Source: Steroidobacter denitrificans (GTDB taxonomy: Bacteria > Pseudomonadota > Gammaproteobacteria > Steroidobacterales > Steroidobacteraceae). From it: a stretch of 64,000 bases of DNA. Position 1 is the stretch's first letter. The number at the start of each line of letters is the position of its first letter. Positions 32,582 through 41,688 of this stretch are shown in pieces. The position numbers and the translations under genes are program-made. The stretch covers positions 1,824,001 through 1,888,000 of the forward strand of contig NZ_CP011971.1 in the NCBI RefSeq assembly GCF_001579945.1, read 5' to 3'. The notes under the pieces were generated by a model. It was not told where the DNA came from and searched no databases. It saw nothing but the letters and a program-made list of their open reading frames with translations.

Positions 32582-33570
32582 ACCTGCCTTTTCGCTTTTA
32601 CGCTTTCGTGCTGACCGTGGCGGCCCTCTCGGGCTGCGCCACGCAGGGCAAGCCGCCGCCGGTGATTTCGCTCGATGAGCCGGTGCAGGCGCAGCCGCTG
32701 CCGGAGCCACCCGCGCCGGTGGAAGTGGTCGCGGTGCCCGAACCGCTGGCATTGCCTGCGCAGTTGAAGCCGTTGCCCGAGGCGGATGTGGCCCCGGCTG
32801 CACCGGAGCCTGCCGACGAAAAGGTGCGCGTGTCTCGCGCCAACGCCGAGGCGCGCATCGCGCCCACGCGCGAGGGCTACGTCAATGCGATTCAGGTGTG
32901 GCCCTTCACCGATGGCGCGCTTTATCAGGTCTATGCCGCGCCGGGGCGCGTGACCGTGGTTTCCTTGCAGCCGGGCGAGGATCTGGTAACGGTGGCCGCA
33001 GGCGATACCGTGCGCTGGATCGTCGGCGACACGTCCAGCGGTAGCGGCGATGCGCTGCGCGTCAACGTGCTGGTGAAGCCCATCCGTTCGGGCCTCAAGA
33101 CAAACCTGGTCATCACCACCAGCCGCAGAACGTACCTGCTGGAACTGACTTCCACGGAAAAGGCGTGGATGGCGTCGGTGTCCTGGGATTACCCGAAAGA
33201 CCGGATGCTGGCCTTGCAACGCCAGTCGCAGGCGGCCAACGCCGCAGCGCCAGTCGATACCGGCCTGTCGCTGGAGAAGATCCGCTTCCGCTACGCAGTC
33301 AGTGGCAGCAATCCGCCGTGGAAGCCGCTGCGTGCCTTCGACGACGGCGAGAAGGTCTATATCCAGTTCCCGCCCGGCATCGCGCAAGGCGAGCTGCCAC
33401 CGCTGTTCGTGATCGGCGCGCAGGGCGACGGGCAACTGGTGAACTACCGCTTCCGCCCGCCGTACTACATCGTGGATCGGCTGTTCGGCGCTGCCGAACT
33501 GCGCCTGGGTGATGATGGCGGCGACGTGGTGCGTATCGAACGCACGGATGGCGTGGCGCGGAGGAACTGA
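32578..33570 (+). CDS. trbG: TrbG (VirB9-like) outer-membrane complex protein
   Basis: A 330-residue secreted protein. The leader contains LSGCATQGK, a likely lipobox with Cys21. A proline-rich linker follows (about 25-80), then VirB9 blocks: YVNAIQVWPFTDGALYQVYA, TTSRRTYLLEL and YRFRPPYYIVDRLF. It forms the periplasmic/outer-membrane ring with TrbI. The trbI gene starts 2 bp later. Confidence 0.92.
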   Translation: MNLPFRFYAFVLTVAALSGCATQGKPPPVISLDEPVQAQPLPEPPAPVEVVAVPEPLALPAQLKPLPEADVAPAAPEPADEKVRVSRANAEARIAPTREGYVNAIQVWPFTDGALYQVYAAPGRVTVVSLQPGEDLVTVAAGDTVRWIVGDTSSGSGDALRVNVLVKPIRSGLKTNLVITTSRRTYLLELTSTEKAWMASVSWDYPKDRMLALQRQSQAANAAAPVDTGLSLEKIRFRYAVSGSNPPWKPLRAFDDGEKVYIQFPPGIAQGELPPLFVIGAQGDGQLVNYRFRPPYYIVDRLFGAAELRLGDDGGDVVRIERTDGVARRN

Positions 33571-33572
33571 CC

Positions 33573-34847
33573 ATGAGCCAGGACGACACTCCCGACCTTG
33601 CCACGCCGCAGGCGGGCAAGGTCGCGCCCGAGGCGGTGGCGCTGCGCGCCCCGCCGCGTGCTGTGACCCGGTTGAACCGGCGCACGCTGGCTGTCCTCGT
33701 CGGCGGTCTGTCGGTCGCCGTGCTCGGGGCCACCATCTGGTCGTTGCAACCGCAGCGGCGCGGCGCGGGCGAGCAGACCGAGCTTTACAACGTCGACCGC
33801 GTGAGCAAGTCCGAAGGGCTGGACGGCTTGCCGGCCGACTACTCGAAGCTGCCGCCAAAGGTGCCCGAGCTGGGGCCGCCGTTGCCCGGTGATCTTGGCC
33901 CGGCCATCGTGAACTCGCAGCAGCCGGTGACAGCCGCCTACGCGGCCCCCGGCCATGACCCGAACGATGCGCTGCGCAAGGAGGCCGAAGCGGCGGCGGC
34001 CTCATCGGTGTTCTTCCGTTCAGGTGGCCAAGGTCAAGCCGCCGGCACGGTGGCGCAAGCTGCGCCGGGTGCTCCTGGTGCTGCCAGTGCGCTCGCGGCT
34101 TTCGACCCACTCGCCGCCGGGCCAGCCTCGGCGGCGGCCCAGCCGACCGACCCGACCGCCGTGCAGAACGGGCAAGGCCAGAAAGAGGCGTTCCTGAAAA
34201 GCGGCTCTACGGAAACCCGCAATTCCGGCCACCTGCAACTGCCGGCCTCGCCGTATCAGGTGATGGCCAGCACGGTGATTCCGGCAGCCTTGGTTACGGG
34301 CATCAACTCCGACCTGCCGGGCGACATTGTCGCTATGGTGACGGAGACTGTCTTTGACTCAGCCACTGGCACGATTCTGTTGATCCCGCAGGGATCGCGC
34401 ATCATGGGCAAGCACAACAGCCGGGTTAGCTACGGGCAGAGCCGTGTGCAGGTCGTGTGGAATCGGATCATCCTGCCCGATGCGTCATCACTGACCATCG
34501 ATAACCTTGTCGGGACTGACCCGGCCGGCTATGCCGGCCTGGAGGATGGCGTCGATTGGCACTGGGATCGGGTTTTCGCGGGCGCCGTGCTGACGACACT
34601 GCTGGGCGTAGGTGCCGAACTGGCCGCGCCGGAGAACCGCCAGGACAGCAACCGCATCGTCATTGCCGGGCGCGACGGAGTGCAGGACACGGTGAACCAG
34701 GTCGGGCAGGAGGTGACGAGGCGCAATCTCAACATCCAGCCGACTTTGACGGCGCGGCCGGGCTTGCCGGTGAGGATCATCGTCAACCGTGATTTGGTGC
34801 TGCGGCCGTACCAACCACTTTTCTTCAACCGGGGGGCTTCACGATGA
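33573..34847 (+). CDS. trbI: TrbI (VirB10-like) channel protein
   Basis: A 424-residue protein. One N-terminal membrane helix (about 38-58) is followed by a proline-rich periplasmic linker and the VirB10 domain: GTILLIPQGSRIMGKHNSRVSYGQ, then the antenna region near WHWDRVFAGAVLTTLLGVGAEL and the final PGLPVRIIVNRDLVLRPY. It spans both membranes and gates the channel. Overlaps the DUF2274 gene by 4 bp. Confidence 0.93.
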   Translation: MSQDDTPDLATPQAGKVAPEAVALRAPPRAVTRLNRRTLAVLVGGLSVAVLGATIWSLQPQRRGAGEQTELYNVDRVSKSEGLDGLPADYSKLPPKVPELGPPLPGDLGPAIVNSQQPVTAAYAAPGHDPNDALRKEAEAAAASSVFFRSGGQGQAAGTVAQAAPGAPGAASALAAFDPLAAGPASAAAQPTDPTAVQNGQGQKEAFLKSGSTETRNSGHLQLPASPYQVMASTVIPAALVTGINSDLPGDIVAMVTETVFDSATGTILLIPQGSRIMGKHNSRVSYGQSRVQVVWNRIILPDASSLTIDNLVGTDPAGYAGLEDGVDWHWDRVFAGAVLTTLLGVGAELAAPENRQDSNRIVIAGRDGVQDTVNQVGQEVTRRNLNIQPTLTARPGLPVRIIVNRDLVLRPYQPLFFNRGASR

Positions 34848-35086
34848 CGACGCGCAAGCTGCGGCTCGGGCCGCTGCCGAAAATGGAATCCACGAAGCTG
34901 GCCTTTGCTTGCCCGGCCAGCCTGAAAACCAAGCTCGACCAGTACGCCGCGCTGCACGCGCAGACCTATGGCGAAGTGGTCGATGCGGCGACACTGATCC
35001 CGCACATGCTGGAAGCCTTCATGGCCGGAGATCGGGGGTTCAGGAAGGGAAGCGCAGGCAAGACCGTGGCTCCCAAGCCAGGCTGA
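34844..35086 (+). CDS. DUF2274 domain protein, last gene of trb operon
   Basis: An 80-residue protein beginning MTTRKLRLGPLPKMESTKL, with the conserved LKTKLDQYAALH and HMLEAFMAGDRGFRK blocks of DUF2274. It is invariably at the end of trb operons of this ICE family. The strand-helix-helix pattern hints at ribbon-helix-helix folding. No function is known. Cargo 2 begins only 8 bp further, on the opposite strand. Confidence 0.88.
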   Translation: MTTRKLRLGPLPKMESTKLAFACPASLKTKLDQYAALHAQTYGEVVDAATLIPHMLEAFMAGDRGFRKGSAGKTVAPKPG

Positions 35087-35094
35087 CCGTGTAT

Positions 35095-36480
35095 TCAGCT
35101 CGGCGAATTGCCAAAACGACTGCCCAAGTCGATCAACAGGTTATTATCACTCATCGTAGTGGGAAGAGTCAGGCATGCCTCGACGCCTGAATCCTGTCCG
35201 GGCCTCGGCGACTTCAGGACCAGCGCACTGCCGATGCGCTGGGCAATCGCATGAACGATCGCCAGCCCAAGACCACTGCCATCCCTGAGCTTTCCCGCGC
35301 GCTCGAATCGGTCCGCCAACCGGGCAAGGGTTTCGTTCGGCACGACAGGCCCATCGTTGGCGACCGTCAGTACGCCGTCGCTGGCCAGCGAAACATGGAT
35401 GGGCGTGCCGTCCGCGCCATGGCGCAGGGCGTTTTCGACGAGGTTGCGATAGAGGATCGAGAACACGTCGGGATCGAGATCCGACATCAGAGGATCGGTC
35501 GGCAGCGACAGGGAGATTCGATCCGCGCCCGCCGTGCGAGACAACTCGTCGGTCAGGATGCGCGCGACGGGCCGCAGATCCGAGACGTGTTCCAGGCGCA
35601 GCCGTCCGCCTTCGGCCCGTGCCAATTGCATCAAGCGTTCGGAGAGTCGCGTCAGGCGCTTGAGTGTCGCTTCGATATCGGACGCGCGGGCCTTTGTCGC
35701 CGGCTCGCCCGTCTCTGCCTGCAAGCGCTGGGCCTGCGCGATGGCACCCGCCAGCGGCGTGCGCAGTTCATGGGCGGCATTGGCAGCGAAGCTGCGCTCG
35801 GCCTCGAAGGCGGCGCCGAGTCGCCCGAGCAAGCCATTGAGGGTGTCGGCCACCGGCGCGACCTCTGCCGGCAGTTCATCCGCCGGGACCAGCGACAGAT
35901 CGCGTACCCCACGTGCCGCCAGCCGTTCACGAAAGCGCCGCAAGGGAGCCAGGGTCGTACGCACGGTCAGCACGATGGCCAGCAGCGCAATGGGCAGAAA
36001 AATCAACAAGGGCAGAACCAAACCCATCTGGATTTCACGCGCCACGACCATGCGATGCGCTAGCGGTTCGGCGACAGTGAGCCGGATAGAGCCTTGCAGT
36101 GTCTCTTCGCTGTAGAAGCGGTGGGTTGTGGACTGACTGAATCCGATGCCACTCCAATGAGGGAAGACCACCGGGTTGGCGTCGTGCGAAAGCAGCAGGA
36201 TGCGTCCTTGGGCATCGCGCACGGCATAGGTGAGCAGTTCGTTGTGCTCGCGGATTTCGGCCAGGCGCTGGGTCACCCCTTCTTCCTCACGCCCAAGGAC
36301 GTCCGCGACGGCCAGCGGCAGGATTCGCTGCGCCGTTTCCTGGAGGGCCGAGTCAAATACTTCCTCGATGGCATTGCGCGCCAGGACCGCCGTCACCGAA
36401 GCGGCACCGATCCAGAGCCCCGTCAGCAGGACTCCCAGCGAAAGCCCCAAGCGCCGCTGCAGGCTTGCGGGCATCCTCAT
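35095..36480 (-). CDS. Sensor histidine kinase (QseC-like) of cargo 2
   Basis: A 461-residue kinase. Two membrane helices (about 11-33 and 153-175) flank a periplasmic sensor domain (about 34-152). HAMP-like linker, then H-box FAANAAHELRTPLAG with His237, N-box NLVENALRHG and G-box GSGLGLAIV. The ATG at 36480 overlaps the response-regulator stop (ATGA). The pair points away from the redox genes and probably controls them through the shared 129-bp gap. The signal is unknown; metal or redox is plausible from the context. Confidence 0.9.
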   Translation of the reverse strand: MRMPASLQRRLGLSLGVLLTGLWIGAASVTAVLARNAIEEVFDSALQETAQRILPLAVADVLGREEEGVTQRLAEIREHNELLTYAVRDAQGRILLLSHDANPVVFPHWSGIGFSQSTTHRFYSEETLQGSIRLTVAEPLAHRMVVAREIQMGLVLPLLIFLPIALLAIVLTVRTTLAPLRRFRERLAARGVRDLSLVPADELPAEVAPVADTLNGLLGRLGAAFEAERSFAANAAHELRTPLAGAIAQAQRLQAETGEPATKARASDIEATLKRLTRLSERLMQLARAEGGRLRLEHVSDLRPVARILTDELSRTAGADRISLSLPTDPLMSDLDPDVFSILYRNLVENALRHGADGTPIHVSLASDGVLTVANDGPVVPNETLARLADRFERAGKLRDGSGLGLAIVHAIAQRIGSALVLKSPRPGQDSGVEACLTLPTTMSDNNLLIDLGSRFGNSPS

Positions 36481-37136
36481 GCCTGCCCCAACCGATAGCC
36501 TAGTCCGCGTTCGGTCACGATGATCTCGGCGCCCAGTTTCTTGCGCAGGCGGCTGACATGCACCTCGATGGCGTTGCTCTCCACTTCGGCATCGAAGGCA
36601 TAAAGCTTTTCCTCCAGTTGCGCTTTCGAGAGCAACTGGCCGGGTCGGGACAGGAATGCCTCGAACAACGCCCATTCGCGCGCCGTCAGCGGCACCAGGC
36701 GGCCGTCACGGCGGATGCTGCGCGCGGCCAGATCGATCTGGAGTGGTCCATGGATGACGATGGGATTGGGGTTGCCGCTGTATCGACGTGCAACCGATCC
36801 GATGCGCGCCGACAACTCGGCCAGATCAAAGGGCTTCACGAGATAGTCGTCGGCACCGGCATTCAGTCCCTCGATCCGGTCTGACACCTGATCGAGGGCC
36901 GTCAGGATGATGACCGGCGTGGCCGCGCCCCGCGCGCGCAGGCGTCGCAGGAAGGGAGTGCCCCGGCCATCGGGCAACATCAGGTCCAGCAGGACGAGGT
37001 CGTAAGGCACGCCCGCGATCGCATGGTCCGCGGCATCGAGGCGACGCACCCAATCCACGGAATGACCATCGCTCGCGATCTGGTCGCGCACGGCTGCGCC
37101 CAGCACGTCATCGTCTTCAATCAGCAGGACACGCAT
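36477..37136 (-). CDS. OmpR-family response regulator of cargo 2
   Basis: A 219-residue regulator. The receiver domain has the acidic pair EDD (7-9), Asp51 in LLDLMLPDG and Lys in LVKPFD. The C-terminal winged helix ends in EVHVSRLRKKLG and TERGLGYRLG. It is divergent from the PepSY gene across 129 bp that should hold the target promoter. Partner of the kinase encoded next. Confidence 0.92.
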   Translation of the reverse strand: MRVLLIEDDDVLGAAVRDQIASDGHSVDWVRRLDAADHAIAGVPYDLVLLDLMLPDGRGTPFLRRLRARGAATPVIILTALDQVSDRIEGLNAGADDYLVKPFDLAELSARIGSVARRYSGNPNPIVIHGPLQIDLAARSIRRDGRLVPLTAREWALFEAFLSRPGQLLSKAQLEEKLYAFDAEVESNAIEVHVSRLRKKLGAEIIVTERGLGYRLGQA

Positions 37137-37265
37137 TGAACCTTTCCTCTATGGGCCAACGCAACGGCATACCTGACGGCAACCTGAAGCAATTTTCGCT
37201 CAGGGCTCAGGCTGCGGTCACGTTGGCAGAGCATCCTCAAGCCATCAAGGATAAAGGAGCTCACC

Positions 37266-37658
37266 ATGAAAACATTCCTGCCGATTGCCGTAGTGATCGC
37301 GCTGACCGCCTCTGGCGCCGCGCTGGCTGACGACGATTGCCACCGTCCCATGGCCGAATGGCAGTCCCGCGAAACCGTTACGGCCCGTGCAACCGAACTG
37401 GGCATCACGACAGAGCGCCTGCGCATCGACGATGGCTGCTACGAAGTCCGTGGCCGGGACGGTGACGGCAACCAGATTCGTTTGAAGATCGACCCGGCGT
37501 CGCTCGCGGTCCAGAAACTGGAGGTCCGCTTCCGCTCTGGCGCCGACTCGTCGCGCTACCTGCCTGCTGGGCGAGGTCAAGCGGCCAAGACGGGTAAGCC
37601 CTCTGATGACAAATCGCGGCGCCCGCCCGCCCCGGCGGCGCCGGAGGGCACGCGCTAA
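37266..37658 (+). CDS. Periplasmic PepSY-domain protein
   Basis: A 130-residue secreted protein with a signal peptide (about 1-21, ALA-DD). The PepSY-like domain follows, with the pattern RATELGITTERLRIDDGCYEV and IRLKIDPASLAVQKLEV. The tail is basic and proline-rich. AAAGGAG precedes the ATG. Such small PepSY proteins often sit with QseBC-like systems and membrane reductases and may bind metal or act as sensors. First gene of the redox run; the next starts 10 bp later. Confidence 0.8.
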   Translation: MKTFLPIAVVIALTASGAALADDDCHRPMAEWQSRETVTARATELGITTERLRIDDGCYEVRGRDGDGNQIRLKIDPASLAVQKLEVRFRSGADSSRYLPAGRGQAAKTGKPSDDKSRRPPAPAAPEGTR

Positions 37659-37668
37659 GGAGTGCGCC

Positions 37669-38937
37669 ATGTACCTGACGGGACCGATATTGGCCACCCT
37701 GGCCGTTCTGTACGCGGCCATGCTCGGTGCACAGACTTATGCGCCCTATGGTGCGGACGTCGCAATAGGCATTGCACTGGGCGCGGCATCCATTACTGCC
37801 ATGAGTCTGGCCTTGGTCTTGTCCGCCCGCCCGCGTTGGGCCGAACCCCTGTTTGGGGGGCTCGATCGGATGTATGAGGTTCACAAATGGCTGGGAATTG
37901 CCGCACTGGCCCTGATGATCGGGCACAACACCTTCGAGCCCGAGCTAGAAGGTGTCGTGCGCGAAACGCGACTGGGGGAATTTGCTTCGGACGTCGGTGA
38001 AGTCGCATTCAATGGCCTCATCGGGCTGATCCTGATCAGTTGGATCAAGCGGATTCCCTTCACTCGACTGGAGTTGCCCTGGCCGATCTGGCGCTTCACT
38101 CACCGCTTCACAGGGCTTCTGTTTGCCGTCGCCGCATTCCACCAGCTTGCCATCGATCAGCCTGCCGGCCTGGATGGCACGCTGGGCCTGTACCTGAACG
38201 CCTTGAGCCTGGCAGGGTTGGCGGCTTGGCTGTTCATGCAGTTCGTCGCACCGTACCTGCGTCCGCGTGCATTTGTGCTGGAGAACATCGACCAGCACGG
38301 AACGGTCGCGGAAATGACGCTGCGCCCAGAAGGGCGAGCCCTGCGCTGGCGGCCGGGTCAGTTCGCCTTCCTGTCGGCCTCCGATGTGGGGATGGCCGAG
38401 GCTCATCCCTTCACCATAGCAAGTGCACCGAGTGCGGACGGTCGCCTCCGCTTCGCCATCAAATCCCTGGGCAACTGGACCCGGCGTCTGCCCGAACGTC
38501 TGTCACCCGGTAAGCGCCTGCGGGTCGAGGGGCCTTATGGTCGGTTCGTTTTCCGCAGGCGCGTGCGGCGCCAGGTATGGCTGGCCGGCGGCATCGGCAT
38601 CACACCTTTCCTGGCCTGGGCCGAGGCATTGACCGATGCCGATCAGCAGGAGATCGCTCTGGTCTGGGTGGTGACGACGCGACCCGAAGCTTTCGCCGCA
38701 GAGCGCTTGGCGACCATTGCCGCACGCCATCCTGGCCTGACGGTGCATGTCATGGCCAGCGCCGAAGACGGGTGCTTGACAGCGCAACGGCTAATCCAGT
38801 TGGTGCCCTTCCCGCTGTGCGAATCGGAGCTGTTTTATTGCGGACCGGCTGGCCTGCGTGATGCGGTCGTGTCGGGACTCCAGGCGACGGGGCAGCGCCC
38901 GCGTCGCGTTCATCACGAGGTGTTCGCGCTGCGCTAG
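37669..38937 (+). CDS. Ferric-reductase-like flavocytochrome (membrane b-haem, FAD/NAD domains)
   Basis: A 422-residue protein. Six or so membrane helices occupy residues 1-200, with haem-type histidines in EVHKWLG, MIGHNTF, THRFTG and AFHQLA. The soluble half has HPFTIAS (FAD), GPYGRFVF, AGGIGITPFL and FYCGPAGL. It should pass NAD(P)H electrons outward. Homologous to the cargo 1 protein at 13915 but about 65 residues shorter. AAGGAG at 37657-37662 fixes the ATG at 37669. Confidence 0.88.
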   Translation: MYLTGPILATLAVLYAAMLGAQTYAPYGADVAIGIALGAASITAMSLALVLSARPRWAEPLFGGLDRMYEVHKWLGIAALALMIGHNTFEPELEGVVRETRLGEFASDVGEVAFNGLIGLILISWIKRIPFTRLELPWPIWRFTHRFTGLLFAVAAFHQLAIDQPAGLDGTLGLYLNALSLAGLAAWLFMQFVAPYLRPRAFVLENIDQHGTVAEMTLRPEGRALRWRPGQFAFLSASDVGMAEAHPFTIASAPSADGRLRFAIKSLGNWTRRLPERLSPGKRLRVEGPYGRFVFRRRVRRQVWLAGGIGITPFLAWAEALTDADQQEIALVWVVTTRPEAFAAERLATIAARHPGLTVHVMASAEDGCLTAQRLIQLVPFPLCESELFYCGPAGLRDAVVSGLQATGQRPRRVHHEVFALR

Positions 38938-38988
38938 AGGCGCCCGCACCTCCACGAACGACATCGTTCTACTTGCGAAGGAATCATC

Positions 38989-39459
38989 ATGAAAAAGCTC
39001 GTCTCTTGCCTGGCCCTGTCCGCAGCCATGGCGCTGCCCAACCTGGCTGCGGCACGTCCGGTCACCTTGACCACCACGCTCAAGAACTATGGAGGCAATG
39101 GCGCCTATCTAGCGCTGTACCTGACCGATGCAAACGGCGCCTATGTGCGCACACTGTGGGTCGCGGGTGAGAAATCGAAGTATTACAAGCACCTGCCGGA
39201 CTGGTATCGCGCGACCGGCGGCAACCGCTCGCAGATCGATGGCATCACCGGTGCCAGCGTGGGCGCAGGCCGCAGCCTGAAGGTGACGGTGGACCTGGCC
39301 GATGCCCTGTTCGATGCGGGCTACAAGCTGAACGTGGATGCCGCCGTAGAGGATATGCAGGACAGTCCACGTGACGTTTCGGTGCCACTGACGACCGCCG
39401 GGGCTGGCAAGCCCGTCGCCGGGCGGCGCTATGTCGCCGGCTTCAGCTACGGCCTCTGA
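38989..39459 (+). CDS. DUF2271 periplasmic protein with a predicted flavinylation site
   Basis: A 156-residue secreted protein with a signal peptide (about 1-21, AAA-RP). The DUF2271 domain has WVAGEKSKYYKHLPDWYR and then QIDGITGASVGAG. Residues 84-90, DGITGAS, match the D-x-x-(S/T)-(G/A)-A-(S/T) pattern to which ApbE attaches FMN, the last residue (Ser90) being the expected acceptor. An ApbE gene lies in the same run. It would be a covalent flavin carrier in the periplasm. GAAGGA precedes the ATG. Motif seen; modification inferred. Confidence 0.85.
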   Translation: MKKLVSCLALSAAMALPNLAAARPVTLTTTLKNYGGNGAYLALYLTDANGAYVRTLWVAGEKSKYYKHLPDWYRATGGNRSQIDGITGASVGAGRSLKVTVDLADALFDAGYKLNVDAAVEDMQDSPRDVSVPLTTAGAGKPVAGRRYVAGFSYGL

Positions 39460-39480
39460 TCCTGATCGGAAGCTGCCGCG

Positions 39481-41688
39481 ATGATGCGTATCCTGCACCG
39501 CTGGCTGGGCCTCGTACTGGCCGTCCTGCTGTTTGTCACGGCGCTGAGCGGCGCGGCACTCTCGCTCTTTCCGGCGCTGGAGAGCGCTCGAAGCTTGCAA
39601 CCCGATGTCACGCTGACAGTGGCCGATCTGGCCGCGCGGGTGCAAGCGGCTCATCCCGGCCTGGAACAGATCAAGCGCGCACCCTCGGGGCAGATCAGTG
39701 CGTGGTGGTTCGATGGCGACCAGCCCGGTTCGGCCGTGATCGACCCGGCCACAGGCCGCGATGTGGCCAGCGCCGACCCGAATCCGCTGCGGCGCTGGCT
39801 CACCAATTTGCATCGCTCGCTGCTCTTGGGCGACACCGGCCGCATGATCGTCGCGGCGGGCGCACTGGCGATGCTGCTGCTGGCCATTTCCGGCGTGGTG
39901 CTGGTGGTCCGTCGCCTGGGAGGCTGGCGACACTGGTTGGCACGCCTGCGCGGCCCGCTCGCAGGACGCCTGCATACCGATATCGCGCGTGTGGCGGTGC
40001 TCGGGCTCGCGCTGTCCGCCATGACCGCACTGTGGATGTCGGCCGAAACCTTCGAGATCGTCACGATCGATGCCGCCAGCCTGGAAACGCCTGCCACGGT
40101 CAGCGGCCAGACCGGCCTGGCGCTGGCCGAGATGCAAGCCCTGCGCGCTGTGCCGGCGGCCGAACTGCGCGAACTGAGCTTTCCCGCACCAGACGATCCA
40201 CAAGACATGTTCACCCTCAGGACCGACCGGGGCATGGGGTATGTGGATCAGGGAACCGGCACCCTGCTGGGCTGGCAGGACCTGAGCCTCGGGCAACGCG
40301 CGTCGGAGACGATCTACATGCTGCACACCGGGCAGGGCGCTGCCGTGCTCGGGCTGTTCCTAGGCGTGATGGCGCTGGGGGTGCCGGTACTGGCCGTGAC
40401 GGGGGTACTGGTGTGGCTGCCGGGATGGCGCAACCGCCCCCAGCTCACAGGCAACGCACCGGCCGCGCAGGCCGACACCATCGTGCTGGTGGGCTCCGAG
40501 GGCGGCAGCACCTGGGGTTTTGCCGCGACGCTGGCCCGCGCCTTGCGTGATGCAGGGCAATCGGTACACGTGGCCCCCATGACAGCCTTCCAGCCCGCAC
40601 GCTATCGCCGGGCGCGGCGCTTCCTGATTCTCGCCGCCACCTATGGCGAGGGCGATGCCCCAGCCTCGGCCAAGGGCTTTCTCGCTCGGCTCCAGACCCT
40701 GGAGACCGTGCCCACCGCTCCGCTGGCGGTACTGGGTTTCGGCGATCGCAGCTTCCCGGCCTTCTGCGCATTCGCCCGCGCTGTGGACAACGCCGCCCGG
40801 AACAAGGGCTGGCCTGCCCTGATGGCCTTCGACACTATCGACCGCCAGTCGCCGCAGGACTTTGCCCGCTGGGGCCGAATACTGGGCCAGGCGCTTGGCA
40901 TCGAACTGGAACTCGTCCACCAACCGGATCTTCCGGCCACCCAGACGCTGACCTTGCTGGAGCGCCATGACTACGGCGCGGCGGTGCAGGCGCCGATGTC
41001 GATCCTGCGCTTCGCGCTGCCCAAGGCTTCGCTCTGGCAGCGCCTGGCAGGCCAGCGCTTCACGCAATTCGAGCCAGGCGACTTGCTGGGCATCGTGCCC
41101 GAAGGCTCGGCGGTTCCTCGCCTGTATTCCCTGGCATCGGGATCACGGGACGGTTTCATCGAAATCGTCGTGCACCGGCATGTCGGCGGCCTGACCTCGG
41201 GCCAACTGACTCAATTGGAGCCCGGCCAGACGGCCCAGGGGTTCTTGCGGCGTCATCCGGGCTTCCATGCGGGCCGCGACCGGACGCCTCTGATCCTGAT
41301 CGGAGCAGGCACCGGGGTGGGGCCACTGGCAGGTTTCATCCGCAACAACAAGTCACACCGCCCCGTTCATCTGTTCTTCGGACTGCGCCAACCCGACAGC
41401 GATTTTCTCTATCGCAATGAGCTGTCGGACTGGCAGGCCGATGGCAAGCTGGCTCACCTGTCCATCGCAGTCTCGCGCGGGGAGCGGCCGCAGTACGTGC
41501 AGGACGCCCTGCGACAGCAAGCGCCACGGATCACGGCTGCCATCAGCCAGGGCGCCAGGATCATGGTGTGCGGAGGGCGGGACATGGCGCGCGGTGTGGC
41601 CGATGCACTGACCGACATCCTGAAGCCAACCGGGTTGACGCCTGCAATGCTCAAGGTCGGGGACCGCTATGTCGAAGACATCTACTGA
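39481..41688 (+). CDS. PepSY membrane / flavodoxin / NADPH-flavin reductase fusion
   Basis: A 735-residue fusion. The N-terminal PepSY-TM part (about 1-325) begins LHRWLGLVLAVLLFVTALSGAALS and has four helices with NLHRSLLLG and YMLHTGQG histidines. A flavodoxin-like domain follows (about 332-475; LAATYGEGDAP, LGFGDRSF). The last part (about 495-735) is a sulfite/P450-reductase-like module with RLYSLAS, GAGTGVGPLAG, FFGLRQPDSDFLYRNEL and VCGGRDMARGV. It can take electrons from NADPH through FAD and FMN to the membrane. Its stop overlaps apbE by 20 bp. Confidence 0.88.
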   Translation: MMRILHRWLGLVLAVLLFVTALSGAALSLFPALESARSLQPDVTLTVADLAARVQAAHPGLEQIKRAPSGQISAWWFDGDQPGSAVIDPATGRDVASADPNPLRRWLTNLHRSLLLGDTGRMIVAAGALAMLLLAISGVVLVVRRLGGWRHWLARLRGPLAGRLHTDIARVAVLGLALSAMTALWMSAETFEIVTIDAASLETPATVSGQTGLALAEMQALRAVPAAELRELSFPAPDDPQDMFTLRTDRGMGYVDQGTGTLLGWQDLSLGQRASETIYMLHTGQGAAVLGLFLGVMALGVPVLAVTGVLVWLPGWRNRPQLTGNAPAAQADTIVLVGSEGGSTWGFAATLARALRDAGQSVHVAPMTAFQPARYRRARRFLILAATYGEGDAPASAKGFLARLQTLETVPTAPLAVLGFGDRSFPAFCAFARAVDNAARNKGWPALMAFDTIDRQSPQDFARWGRILGQALGIELELVHQPDLPATQTLTLLERHDYGAAVQAPMSILRFALPKASLWQRLAGQRFTQFEPGDLLGIVPEGSAVPRLYSLASGSRDGFIEIVVHRHVGGLTSGQLTQLEPGQTAQGFLRRHPGFHAGRDRTPLILIGAGTGVGPLAGFIRNNKSHRPVHLFFGLRQPDSDFLYRNELSDWQADGKLAHLSIAVSRGERPQYVQDALRQQAPRITAAISQGARIMVCGGRDMARGVADALTDILKPTGLTPAMLKVGDRYVEDIY

